From: Dyadobacter jiangsuensis
GTDB taxonomy: Bacteria; Bacteroidota; Bacteroidia; Cytophagales; Spirosomataceae
Direction: 5' to 3'
DNA: 64,000 bases
Assembly (NCBI RefSeq): GCF_003014695.1
Contig: NZ_PYAS01000017.1
Span: forward strand, 62,001-126,000
The notes below the pieces were generated by a model. The model had not been told where the DNA came from, made no database searches, and saw only the letters and a program-made list of their open reading frames with translations. The translations under genes were made by a program, and so were the position numbers. This document shows, in pieces, positions 18,901 to 26,259 of this stretch. How positions within the stretch are numbered: the first letter of the stretch is position 1; every line of letters starts with the position of its first letter.

Positions 18901-19558
18901 TATTAAACACGCCCTGCTCGTTGGTGGAAGTACCGCGCTGAGTACCTTTCTGGATCACATTCACACCCGCAAGCGGCTCGCCCTTTTCATCGGATACCTT
19001 ACCCGTGACGCTGATATCGAAGATCGTCTGCAGATTGACCTTCTTACGCATCAGTTCGGTCATTTTTTCCTTCAAAACAGGATCAGACGTGAAAGAGAAC
19101 GGCTCTTTCAGGCTCGCCTGCTCCTTCGGCTTCCGGGCCGGCTCGCGTTTTTTCTTGACGATAATGGTCTTGTCAATAATATTGTAGGTCAGTGGCTGCC
19201 CGGCAAAGCAAGCATCCAGCACCTCCTTCAAAGGCGCGTTCGTCACATTGATATTGACCTTTTCGGCCTGATCCAGCATTTCGAGGTCGCAAATGAACAG
19301 GAAGCCCGTTTGTTTCCTGACGGTCCTGAGCACTTCCAGTAAAGTTGCGTCCTTCTTTTTGATCGATACCTGCTGGGCGAATGTGTCTTCGGCCAGCACC
19401 TGCAGTGTACCAATCAGGAATATCAACACGGTTAATTTCATCGTCAGGAGGACTTTGCCAAAGTCGGTTCGGTGTTTTACGGCATATAGCTCCCATCGAG
19501 AACGGATAAGTATATACGCTCCCCACAGGGCAGTTTTGCCCTTGTATACAAATTTCAT
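15980..19558 (-). CDS. SusC/RagA TonB-dependent outer-membrane transporter with STN signalling domain
   Basis: From the Met at 19558 the product has 1192 residues. A Met at 19441 would give a compact signal peptide (MKLTVLIFLIGTLQVLAEDT) and is a real alternative start. Order of domains: STN secretin/TonB N-terminal domain (QTGFLFICDLEMLDQAEKV), carboxypeptidase-like CNA-B domain (VSDEKGEPLAGVNVIQKGTQ), TonB-box region (EEVVVVGYGTQKRSDLTG), plug (SVNEALQGRAAGVQV, ILKDASAAAIYGAQAAGGV), and a long barrel ending in an aromatic residue (SMGIDLNF). It imports its substrate with SusD. The STN domain would contact the FecR protein encoded upstream and so report substrate to the sigma factor. Confidence 0.95.
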   Translation of the reverse strand: MKFVYKGKTALWGAYILIRSRWELYAVKHRTDFGKVLLTMKLTVLIFLIGTLQVLAEDTFAQQVSIKKKDATLLEVLRTVRKQTGFLFICDLEMLDQAEKVNINVTNAPLKEVLDACFAGQPLTYNIIDKTIIVKKKREPARKPKEQASLKEPFSFTSDPVLKEKMTELMRKKVNLQTIFDISVTGKVSDEKGEPLAGVNVIQKGTQRGTSTNEQGVFNIDITDADAVLTFSFVGFMSQEVIVGRRSQIDVTLKIDNKALEEVVVVGYGTQKRSDLTGSVSSVKSEEIKNLPVRSVNEALQGRAAGVQVTRPDGSPGGSSDIVIRGVGSIGGMAPLYIVDGIRMSAGNNFNLQDVESIEILKDASAAAIYGAQAAGGVVLVTTKRGVAGSDKMNINFNAYYGVRKPVNLYSMLNTPDYIKAKAASGVNTSGWGDPNTLPDNNWIDQIYQNGSDQSYSLSLSGATPKTNYYLSANYQREGGTIIDNWFERYGIRSNADFKINNQLKVGETLYGWSTRNNPVQTSTFPFRSAPVIPVYDPTNPVGGWAKTGTFFTGPNLVANELINHAKNNQYALEGNVYLDWEIIKGLNFRSTFGASIYALNNYKFTEAYDFGTLKNVNAFLSRDQSNTRNFTGNFVLTYAKTFGRHEIKAMAGYEAYQSNLSNLHGEAQGFQVITYNLGMTTNPSTYKTSGGEFPQTRLLSQFGRINYTFADKYLFTANVRRDGSDRFGPANKWGVFPSFSVGWKVSEEAFVRDNFAQVSNLKIRGSYGKLGSTSSIQQYTYQASFGGSGGTNILGLPNGDRSKGYALTAQLPNQNIKWEQVNQTDIGIDLGLFKNALNITADWYSRQTQDMIYQVPVPVSAGFYGSSVYTNIGQMSNKGLELAVDYRGKVKDFTYSVSANAAFNKNLVKQLSGTNNNPINDGAAGDYLESTVTRTQAGKPLSQFYGYIVEGLFQTDSEVAALNQSAQEAAAAAGKPTTGVFFQNAGTGAGDLKFRDTNGDGRITIDDKTYIGNPWPKITYGFSLNLGWKGIDLQAMFQGVQGVDVFNGNKYYTQFFVGDYNTTNDIFKTSFFNGNGLTDQPRVGTKDASGNYVRDPNSNYTRISSFVVENGSFLKLRNLQVGYTLPSALVKQWKMSGLRVYFQAQNLFTFTGYSGLDPEVLGRNGTTARGLDTIYSYPRTRLVSMGIDLNF

Positions 19559-19735
19559 AGTTTTGTATGCCTGGTTAAAGTGAATGTATCGTTGTCCAAT
19601 GATAGCAGGACTGATCAGGTCGGGCCGGGTGCGGTCGCAACGCATCCGGTCTTTTTTCCTCATCATCCTTTCCGGTAAGCAGCTCAGGAGGAGTTCAGGA
19701 GGCTCATGTCAGGGGAAGTTTTAAGTTGAAGGTAT

Positions 19736-20983
19736 TCAATCTGTATTTTTCACGGTAATTTTCCTGTCGTCGATCCGGAACTGGATGCCGCCCGTCATTT
19801 CGAGCATTTTCAGCACTTCCGATACGTTGTTTTTGCGGGAGATTGTCCCGGCAAATGACTTTCGCTCCACATTCCCCTCATATTTCACATCCACATCATA
19901 CCAGCGCGAAATCTGCCGCATGATCTCACGGATATTGCCGTTGAACTCGAACCGCCCCTCCTTCCACGCCACAACACTCTCGGTATCAACCGTTTTAACG
20001 GCAATATCATGCACCGGTTCGCCCGATATTACTCGCGCCTGCTGGCCCGGAGTAAGCACTTTGATCACTTCATCCTTTTTCACACGCACGGAACCTTCGA
20101 GCAGGGTCGTTTGCATCGTAGGCTCGTCGCCATAGGAGCTGATATTGAAATGCGTACCCAATACGGTGATTTCCATATCCTTACCATTCCGGTTCTTATC
20201 CGCTACGCGCACCAGGAACGGCCTGGTTTTGTCGGGTTCTATTTCAAAATACACTTCGCCTGTCATTTCCACATCCCGTCTGCTGCCCTTAAAAGCGGTA
20301 GGATATTTTAAGCTCGATCCGGCATTGAGCCAGGCACGGGAGCCATCCGGCAGCACGATCTTATACTGCCCTCCGAGCGGCGTTTTAAGCACATTGTAGG
20401 CCACAGCGCCATCATTGGCGCTATTTTTACCATATATCACCTCCCCTTTCGATTTATCGATCGTCGTACCCGGTTGCACCAGCAGGTTTCGCTCGGTGAT
20501 GGTGTTCAAATCGTAGGTCCGGCCGTCGGCGAGGGTGAGGCTTGCCCTATTACCTCCCGCAGGGGCGTCATCCCCGTATACGCTATGCATAACCGCCACC
20601 TGAGGCACAGCCTTCCGCCTGTTGACCCAACGGTAGCCGCCATACACCAGAAAAAGCACAACCGAAGCCGCCGCGAGCCTGAACAGCCACATCGGACGGG
20701 CAGCGCGGGGCTCTTGCTGGTTGGCGGCGGGCGCTTGCCCTGTGTCCGCATCTCCGCCTTGCAAGCCCGTCGCCGAAAATATCGAACTCAGGATGTCCTC
20801 GGCCGTTTCGTCGGACAACGTATGCTTCGTACCGTCGCTGCGGATAAACTGGTCAATCAGCCCGTTGATCTGCGCACGGTTATCGTCGGAAAGCAGCATG
20901 GCCATCAGTTCCTCCCGCTCCTCGTCGGTTATTTTTTTCTCACAATACCGGAAAAACAAGTCGTCCAGTCGTCGGTTTTGCAT
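19736..20983 (-). CDS. FecR-family anti-sigma factor
   Basis: The 415-residue protein has a cytoplasmic N-terminal region (MQNRRLDDLFFRYCEKKITD), one membrane segment (about 100-118, MWLFRLAAASVVLFLVYGGY), and a periplasmic FecR domain with LADGRTYDLNT, LPDGSRAWLNAGSSLKYP and GEVYFEIEPDKTRPFLVRV. A C-terminal DUF4974-type segment (IMRQISRWYDVDVKYEGN) follows. It should hold the ECF sigma factor encoded 98 bases upstream until the SusC STN domain signals substrate. The order sigma, FecR, SusC, SusD is the classical arrangement. Confidence 0.95.
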   Translation of the reverse strand: MQNRRLDDLFFRYCEKKITDEEREELMAMLLSDDNRAQINGLIDQFIRSDGTKHTLSDETAEDILSSIFSATGLQGGDADTGQAPAANQQEPRAARPMWLFRLAAASVVLFLVYGGYRWVNRRKAVPQVAVMHSVYGDDAPAGGNRASLTLADGRTYDLNTITERNLLVQPGTTIDKSKGEVIYGKNSANDGAVAYNVLKTPLGGQYKIVLPDGSRAWLNAGSSLKYPTAFKGSRRDVEMTGEVYFEIEPDKTRPFLVRVADKNRNGKDMEITVLGTHFNISSYGDEPTMQTTLLEGSVRVKKDEVIKVLTPGQQARVISGEPVHDIAVKTVDTESVVAWKEGRFEFNGNIREIMRQISRWYDVDVKYEGNVERKSFAGTISRKNNVSEVLKMLEMTGGIQFRIDDRKITVKNTD

Positions 20984-21081
20984 AGGTAGTCAGGATTACG
21001 GACGGCTTTTGCCGACCTTCACCCGTAAAGACTCCCGCCGGACAGTTTCGGGGGACAATGCGATAAAAAAAAGTTTAAAAA

Positions 21082-21723
21082 TTATTTTACCAAGAAAAAC
21101 AGCAGCCAGGAAATCGAGATTTCGAGCTTCAATTTGCTGTACGCTCGGATGTGGCGCAATGCGCGGGCGAGATGCGTTTTGACGGTTTCGGAAGAAATAC
21201 GGAGCTTTTTCGCGATTTCGTCACGCTTCAATTCCTGCTCCTTGCTCATCAGGTAAACCTGTTTTTGCTGCGCAGGCAATAGCTCTACCGCCTGATGGAC
21301 GATTTCCGCGATTTCGAGATCGAGCAGACGGTTGTAAGTCGTATTTTCCCCCGCGGGCAGTTCGAGTTGAAGGTCGTCGACGAGCTGTTGCTGCCGGGCC
21401 ATTCGTTTGAGGGCGGAAAAAACGTGGTTGCGGGTCATGATGAAGAGGTAATCCTCGAAGCCGGCGATTTCCCGCAATGCTTCCCTTTTTACCCACAATT
21501 TCAGGAATACATCCTGAACAACCTCCTCGGCCAGAAAACTGGAATGGGTGAGCCGGAATGCGGCGGAATAGACCTTATCACGGTACCAATGAAACAGCGT
21601 GGCAAATGCCTTTTCGCTACCGGCTGCAATATCAGTCAGCAACTCCGTTTCATTATGTAACGCGTCTATCTTCAATGGAATACATGGCAGATTTGCACAA
21701 ATGTAAACATCAAAACGGATCAA
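21082..21723 (-). CDS. ECF RNA polymerase sigma factor
   Basis: The 213-residue protein has sigma-70 region 2 (EKAFATLFHWYRDKVYSAAF, AEEVVQDVFLKLW) and region 4 (LLPAQQKQVYLMSKEQELKR, IAKKLRISSETVKTHLARAL). The first twenty or so residues look unlike the family, and no other Met is available, so translation may begin at a non-ATG codon such as TTG at 21675. A C-terminal hydrophobic tail (SISWLLFFLVK) is unusual. It is expected to drive the downstream FecR-SusC-SusD operon. A run of 14 G on the plus strand (C in its own transcript) lies 40-53 bases before the ATG. Confidence 0.92.
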   Translation of the reverse strand: MIRFDVYICANLPCIPLKIDALHNETELLTDIAAGSEKAFATLFHWYRDKVYSAAFRLTHSSFLAEEVVQDVFLKLWVKREALREIAGFEDYLFIMTRNHVFSALKRMARQQQLVDDLQLELPAGENTTYNRLLDLEIAEIVHQAVELLPAQQKQVYLMSKEQELKRDEIAKKLRISSETVKTHLARALRHIRAYSKLKLEISISWLLFFLVK

Positions 21724-21753
21724 ATAGGAAAATATGGTTATTAAATGTTTTTA

Positions 21754-21923
21754 AAAAGGGAAGGGGGGGGGGGGGGAATGGAGGAAGGGGAGGAAGGAGG
21801 AAGGAGGAGCGACTCGGTTTTGTCAAGTATAGTCAGGCATTGTCAGATGTAGTGCTAGTGCGATCCCTTCCTCCATCCTCCCTTTCCTCCCCTTCCTCCT
21901 TCCTCCTTCCTCCCCTTCCTCCC
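21754..21923. repeat. Polypurine/polypyrimidine mirror element with embedded 10-bp repeats, families C and A
   Basis: A purine arm (21754-21809) including a run of 14 G (21763-21776) and a pyrimidine arm (21865-21923) flank a centre holding 10-base units of family A (TGTCAAGTAT, AGTCAGGCAT, TGTCAGATGT; 21821-21850). The right arm ends inside the phosphatase stop codon. Confidence 0.75.
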
Positions 21924-23749
21924 TACTTCAAAACCTCCCTCATCTTCCGATAAATCTCCGTATTCTCGTACACTCCTCGGAAATCCAGCGAATGCGGGCC
22001 GTAGGCGAATACGGGTACCATAATGCCCGTGTGGTCGGTGGTGCTGAACTGGCCGTCGACGTAGCCGGTTTTGAGGTTACCGTCCAGAAGTGTGAGGCCG
22101 CCGGTTTCGTGGTCGGCGGTGACGATCACGAGCGTTTCGCCATTGGAGTCGGCGAAGCGGAGCGCCTCTCCTACCAGTTTATCAAAATCCAGCATTTCGG
22201 TAACCACGTAAGGCACAATGTTTGCGTGGCCGCCGTAATCCACCTGCGCTCCTTCGGCCATCATGAAGAAGCCTTTCGGGTTCGATTGCAGCGATTGCAG
22301 CGCTTTTTGAAATGAATCTTTGAGGAAATCCCCCCGGCCTTTCTGCACCGATACCACATGCTTGTCGTCGAGCAGCACGAAAGGCGTTTTCATACCGGCC
22401 AGGTCATTCCAGTTGTCGGACACCTGAAAACCGCGTGCTTTGAGCGAATCGGCGGTTTTTGTTTTGGCAAAATGGCTGTAACCGCCGCCGATGAGCACAT
22501 CCACAGGTTCTTTGAGGTAATCCGTTGCGATCTCCTCCATCTGGCTCCGCTCCGGGCGGTGCGCGTAAAAGCAGGCGGGAGTGGCGTCGGTAATATCGCC
22601 CGCGGAGATCAACGCGGCTTTCCGGCCCGTAGCTTTCACCTGACGAATAATAGAATTCACCGGTACCAGGTTAGAATCGACTCCGATAGCGCGGTTGCGG
22701 GTTTTATGGCCTGTTGCAAATGCCGTTGCACCTGCGGCGGAATCGGTGATATAGTTATCGTAAGAAGCCGTTTTGGAAAAACCGATATTCAGGAACCGGC
22801 CGAGATTGAGGTCCCCGCGGTTGGCGGTAAGGCCCGAATAAATCTGCGCCAGGCCCATCCCGTCGCCAATGAGCAGGATGATATTCTTCACCTTGCCAAG
22901 CGCGTCGTTGTTTTTATAGGTAGGTTGATAGGGCTTGTAAAACTCCGTGGATTGGTACTCGGCATTCTTGCGGCCGCTCAGGAATGTACCCAGCTCGGCC
23001 ACGTGGTCGGTATTGATATAATCCGCGCCGAGGTTCATCAGCACTTTCCAGGCGTTGATGTTATCGGGACTGGCCCAGAAACGGAACGGCTTGCCTAGAG
23101 TATGTGCGTTTGCAATCGCTTCCACAAGTGCCTTGCGGTCTTTTTCAACCGGAATACCCTTTCCGTTCCATTGCGAATATTTGTGAAAATCCTGACTGAT
23201 CATCCCAACCCTGGCGGCCTGCGCGGCGGTATAGTTTACACCCGGACGGCCATCGAAGAAAATGTAGGCTGGATATTGCCCAAACTGGTCCGGCCCGGGC
23301 GTATTGCCGCTCACGACCACCTTCACGGAACCCTTCGGAGCCAATAATGCCTCATGCGGCGCCAATGCCTTCACCAATGCCTGCAAGGTAGGTTGCGAGG
23401 AGGTTTTAAGGTCGACAAGCAAGGTCATTACCCGGCTTTTATCCTTATAGATGCTTCCCTCGTTTTGGCTGACTTTCTTGATAATCTGCTGTAAATACAG
23501 CTTGTCGAATGTGCGGTCGGCGCTGATGTCCTTGGAATCATGCGCGACAAAAAGCGTATCGTTGCGGAAATGCACATCGGCCTCTACCGAGCCGAACTGA
23601 TGTTGGTAGGCCAGTGAAAACGGCGCAGCCTGCATGTAATCGTTGTGCGAATGCGCGCGCGACAGCGGGTTATCGTTGCTGTTCTGGGCGGAAACAGCCC
23701 AGGGCAAAAGGGCAAAAAGAGGAATTGAGAGTCGGGAAAATGCTTTCAT
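21923..23749 (-). CDS. Phosphodiesterase-like domain fused to alkaline phosphatase
   Basis: The Met at 23749 begins a signal peptide (MKAFSRLSIPLFALLPWAVS), giving 608 residues. The first ~255 residues resemble PI-PLC/glycerophosphodiester phosphodiesterases: SRAHSHNDYMQ, SVEADVHFRNDTLFVAHDSKD, and LKTSSQP. The C-terminal half is an alkaline phosphatase: LIGDGMGLAQ (metal Asp), YITDSAAGATAFATG (nucleophile Ser), AEGAQVDYGGHAN, TADHETGGL and STTDHTG (metal ligands). One exported protein could therefore cleave a phosphodiester and then the phosphomonoester, releasing phosphate or the alcohol in the periplasm. Order of action is inference. The gene stands between the repeat element and a propeller gene on the same strand. 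Confidence 0.9.
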   Translation of the reverse strand: MKAFSRLSIPLFALLPWAVSAQNSNDNPLSRAHSHNDYMQAAPFSLAYQHQFGSVEADVHFRNDTLFVAHDSKDISADRTFDKLYLQQIIKKVSQNEGSIYKDKSRVMTLLVDLKTSSQPTLQALVKALAPHEALLAPKGSVKVVVSGNTPGPDQFGQYPAYIFFDGRPGVNYTAAQAARVGMISQDFHKYSQWNGKGIPVEKDRKALVEAIANAHTLGKPFRFWASPDNINAWKVLMNLGADYINTDHVAELGTFLSGRKNAEYQSTEFYKPYQPTYKNNDALGKVKNIILLIGDGMGLAQIYSGLTANRGDLNLGRFLNIGFSKTASYDNYITDSAAGATAFATGHKTRNRAIGVDSNLVPVNSIIRQVKATGRKAALISAGDITDATPACFYAHRPERSQMEEIATDYLKEPVDVLIGGGYSHFAKTKTADSLKARGFQVSDNWNDLAGMKTPFVLLDDKHVVSVQKGRGDFLKDSFQKALQSLQSNPKGFFMMAEGAQVDYGGHANIVPYVVTEMLDFDKLVGEALRFADSNGETLVIVTADHETGGLTLLDGNLKTGYVDGQFSTTDHTGIMVPVFAYGPHSLDFRGVYENTEIYRKMREVLK

Positions 23750-23876
23750 GAATGGTATTCCGGCGGTTTGAATATCTGGTTGGTGCCGGCATTTACCCGC
23801 AAATATCCGCTGAAATGGCATTCACCAAGCCGGGAATGCCATTTTCATAACAATTATTTAAAAACAGGCGGTCGCG

Positions 23877-24782
23877 TCACAGCCCGTTGCCAAACCATCG
23901 CGCCTTATACACGTGCATGTCCGGGAACGCGAACTTGCGCGCGGGCTCGTGGAATTTGACATGATATGTCCACCAGCTTTCCTCGGGAATGGTATAAATG
24001 TATTGCCCGGAGGCGTCGCGGCCCAGACTTTTAACATTCTCCGCATCCGGAAACCCCGGGATTTTGGCAAACTGCTGCGTAGCAAGGCTGAACAGCCAGG
24101 TTCCATGGTGCTCGGTCACAAACAAATCGCCCGAGGCGCCAGCCGGCTGCAATTCGTGGCCGCCAATGCCGGGTATCGTCCATTTCGCCACCATTTTGAG
24201 GCCATTCCCGGAAACAATTTTGTACTCTCGCAGCACATCGTAGCCCAATGCGAAAAGGCTTTGCCGCTTTGCATTCCACACCACACCGTGCGCGGAGTAA
24301 AGGCTGTCGGTATACAGCGGTTTGTCAGGCTGTTTCAGAGAAAAAAGCATGAGTTTGTTCCCTGCCGGCTGTACGGATGCCGCCGCGGCAATAAGGTCGC
24401 CCGGCAGCAGCTCGATGGAATGCGCATTGGGAACGCTGGCATGGAAAAGCACCTTCTTATCTTTCATATTCAACAATGCGATCGCTCCACTGGACGACGA
24501 TACGAGCAGCTGCCTGCCGCCTCGGACGGCTTTGCAATCGTCCATCGTGTTGAACAGTTTCGTTCGGAAATGTTCCGGCAAATCCATCGCCTGATGCGCA
24601 TCCCAGGACCATATGATTTCGGGAATGCTGTCTCTCGACTTGGTATAATCCACGAGCAAAACCTTGCTATCGCCGCAAACGAGGAAAGACTTTTTGGGAA
24701 TGGACTGAGAAAACGCGGGACTTGCTAAGACGAGCAAAAGGCACGCAGCTGCGAAAACGATTCTGTTCAAAAAACGGGTCAT
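23877..24782 (-). CDS. Secreted beta-propeller protein (DUF6528-like)
   Basis: The Met at 24782 gives a signal peptide (MTRFLNRIVFAAACLLLVLA) and 301 residues. The mature protein reads FLVCGDSKVLLVDY, IIWSWDAHQA, then repeated strands such as RQLLVSSSSGAIALLNMKDKKVLF and NAHSIELLPGDLIAAAAS, a WD/YVTN-like propeller pattern. This matches the group named DUF6528 in Bacteroidota; no enzymatic residues stand out. It may bind a ligand in the periplasm. It is encoded 127 bases upstream of the phosphatase fusion on the same strand and divergent from the nuclease-fold gene. Confidence 0.7.
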   Translation of the reverse strand: MTRFLNRIVFAAACLLLVLASPAFSQSIPKKSFLVCGDSKVLLVDYTKSRDSIPEIIWSWDAHQAMDLPEHFRTKLFNTMDDCKAVRGGRQLLVSSSSGAIALLNMKDKKVLFHASVPNAHSIELLPGDLIAAAASVQPAGNKLMLFSLKQPDKPLYTDSLYSAHGVVWNAKRQSLFALGYDVLREYKIVSGNGLKMVAKWTIPGIGGHELQPAGASGDLFVTEHHGTWLFSLATQQFAKIPGFPDAENVKSLGRDASGQYIYTIPEESWWTYHVKFHEPARKFAFPDMHVYKARWFGNGL

Positions 24783-24923
24783 GGAATAGGTTATCACTGT
24801 TAAAAAATAAAACTGGCGCGAAGTTAGTGTTGCAACCATGCGATTCCAGTATAAAAAGCCCTATTCTACTGAAAAATAATGGTTTCTTAACAATTTGGAA
24901 TTACCCTGACCATACGCCACCCG

Positions 24924-24931
24924 TAGTTTTG
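24924..24931 (+). promoter_or_regulatory. Predicted -7 box
   Basis: TAGTTTTG fits TAnnTTTG and lies 20 bases before the ATG at 24952. No good -33 element is seen at the usual spacing (nearest TTTG is too far), so this is tentative. Confidence 0.3.
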
Positions 24932-24951
24932 GGCATACCAACCGGCACATT

Positions 24952-25938
24952 ATGGCGTCGCATTTACCGCTTCACAAACACAGGTTCCTGAAATCCGTTT
25001 CCTGGCTTTTTATCCTCTTCTTCCTCATTGAAGCCACACCCGCCGTCCGCGAAATGACCGAACACTCCGGCGTCCGTCCGACCCGATGGGCTTCGGATTC
25101 GGCTAATGCCGGTAGTTTCTCCGTCATTACCTACAACATCGCGGGTCTTCCCCAACTCATTTGTAGCGCCGCCACGCCCCGAAAAGAGAGCATTTCAGCC
25201 ATAGGCCGCCTGCTCAACCGCTTCGACATCGCGCACGTGCAGGAGGATTTCAATTACAACCAATACCTATACCACACCGGCAACACGCACCCCTTCCGCA
25301 CGCCTACCAAAGGGGCTGTGATGACGGGCGACGGACTCAATACCCTCTCCAAATTCCCGGTCAAGCAGCTCCGCCGCATCGCATGGACGGACTGCACCGG
25401 CGCGGATTGCTTCACGCCCAAAGGTTTCACCTATACACGCATCGAAATCGCCCCTAACCGCTTTATCGACTTCTACAACGTACACGCGAACGCGTACAAC
25501 CACCCCCGTGCCACGCTCGCACGCCGCCACAACATGGAACAGCTATCGGCCTATATTCGCCAACATTCCCTCGGCAATGCCGTAATCGTGATGGGTGATT
25601 TGAATGGAAGGTATAGTTTCGGGCAGGATAATGTGGATTGGTTGTTGAAGGAGAATGAGCTTGTTGATACCTGGATTCGGTTGCATTGCAACGGTATCAT
25701 TCCGAAAGCAAAGGAAGACTTACCTCCCAATGATATTCTTTCCATTAGCGATTCCACCGAAACAATCGACAAAATACTATTTCGCAGCAGCGAATCTATT
25801 CACTTGGAGCCTTTCGGCTATGTTTTGGAAAAGCAATCGTTTTACAATAGTAGTGGCCTGCCGCTTTCAGATCACCATCCGGTTTCGGCGCTATTTAAAT
25901 GGAAATCTGCTCAGCCAATGATTACTTTCACTCCATAA
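24952..25938 (+). CDS. Endonuclease/exonuclease/phosphatase-family protein (sphingomyelinase-like)
   Basis: The 328-residue protein has an N-terminal membrane or signal segment (VSWLFILFFLIEATPA). The DNase I-like fold is shown by TYNIAGLPQ (Asn), HVQEDFNYN (metal Glu), FYNVHANAYNHP, VMGDLNGRY (Asp and Asn), and SDHHPVSALF (catalytic Asp-His). Exported members of this fold cleave phosphodiesters in phospholipids or nucleic acids. The Asn-rich NVHAN-Y and GDLNG motifs resemble neutral sphingomyelinases. Base composition shifts to AT-rich at about 25,590, inside the gene, and stays so through the next two genes. Confidence 0.85.
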   Translation: MASHLPLHKHRFLKSVSWLFILFFLIEATPAVREMTEHSGVRPTRWASDSANAGSFSVITYNIAGLPQLICSAATPRKESISAIGRLLNRFDIAHVQEDFNYNQYLYHTGNTHPFRTPTKGAVMTGDGLNTLSKFPVKQLRRIAWTDCTGADCFTPKGFTYTRIEIAPNRFIDFYNVHANAYNHPRATLARRHNMEQLSAYIRQHSLGNAVIVMGDLNGRYSFGQDNVDWLLKENELVDTWIRLHCNGIIPKAKEDLPPNDILSISDSTETIDKILFRSSESIHLEPFGYVLEKQSFYNSSGLPLSDHHPVSALFKWKSAQPMITFTP

Positions 25939-26259
25939 TTTAAAATCAATATCTACAAAAAGTATCCTCTGAACAACCCCCTACAAATAGATACTACACG
26001 TTTTATCTACTTATTTCCATCAAAAAAATAATAGAAATGTATTTACATTATTTTTCAAAAATCCATTTGTAGATATTCAAAAATCCGCTCTATATTGCTG
26101 CGCCTTTAAGCATCTCAGATTTTACTGCACATTTTCATTTCTGTCAAACTCAGCCGGAGAGCGTATGCTTCTTCCGACAGGTTTGTAATTCCATTCAAAC
26201 ATTGAGGTGCTCCCCGAAAAACCTGTAACAGAGTAGGGAAAATTCACAATTCATGTACA
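25939..26259. other. AT-rich intergenic region
   Basis: The 321 bases hold no gene. A 12-bp inverted repeat joins AATATCTACAAA (25948-25959) and TTTGTAGATATT (26066-26077). A promoter-like pair sits at 26066-26097. The last 150 bases would form a long leader of the surface-protein message; no terminator was found. Confidence 0.5.
26066..26097 (+). promoter_or_regulatory. Possible promoter for the surface-protein gene
   Basis: TTTG (26066-26069), a 21-base spacer, then TATATTG (26091-26097), close to the TTTG/TAnnTTTG pattern. The -33 element overlaps the inverted repeat TTTGTAGATATT. Confidence 0.35.

Noticed and set aside
21558..21953. Plus-strand open frame across the polypurine element
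   Set aside because: It only reads through repeats and antisense to the sigma gene; Gly/Arg and Ser/Pro runs come from the repeat.
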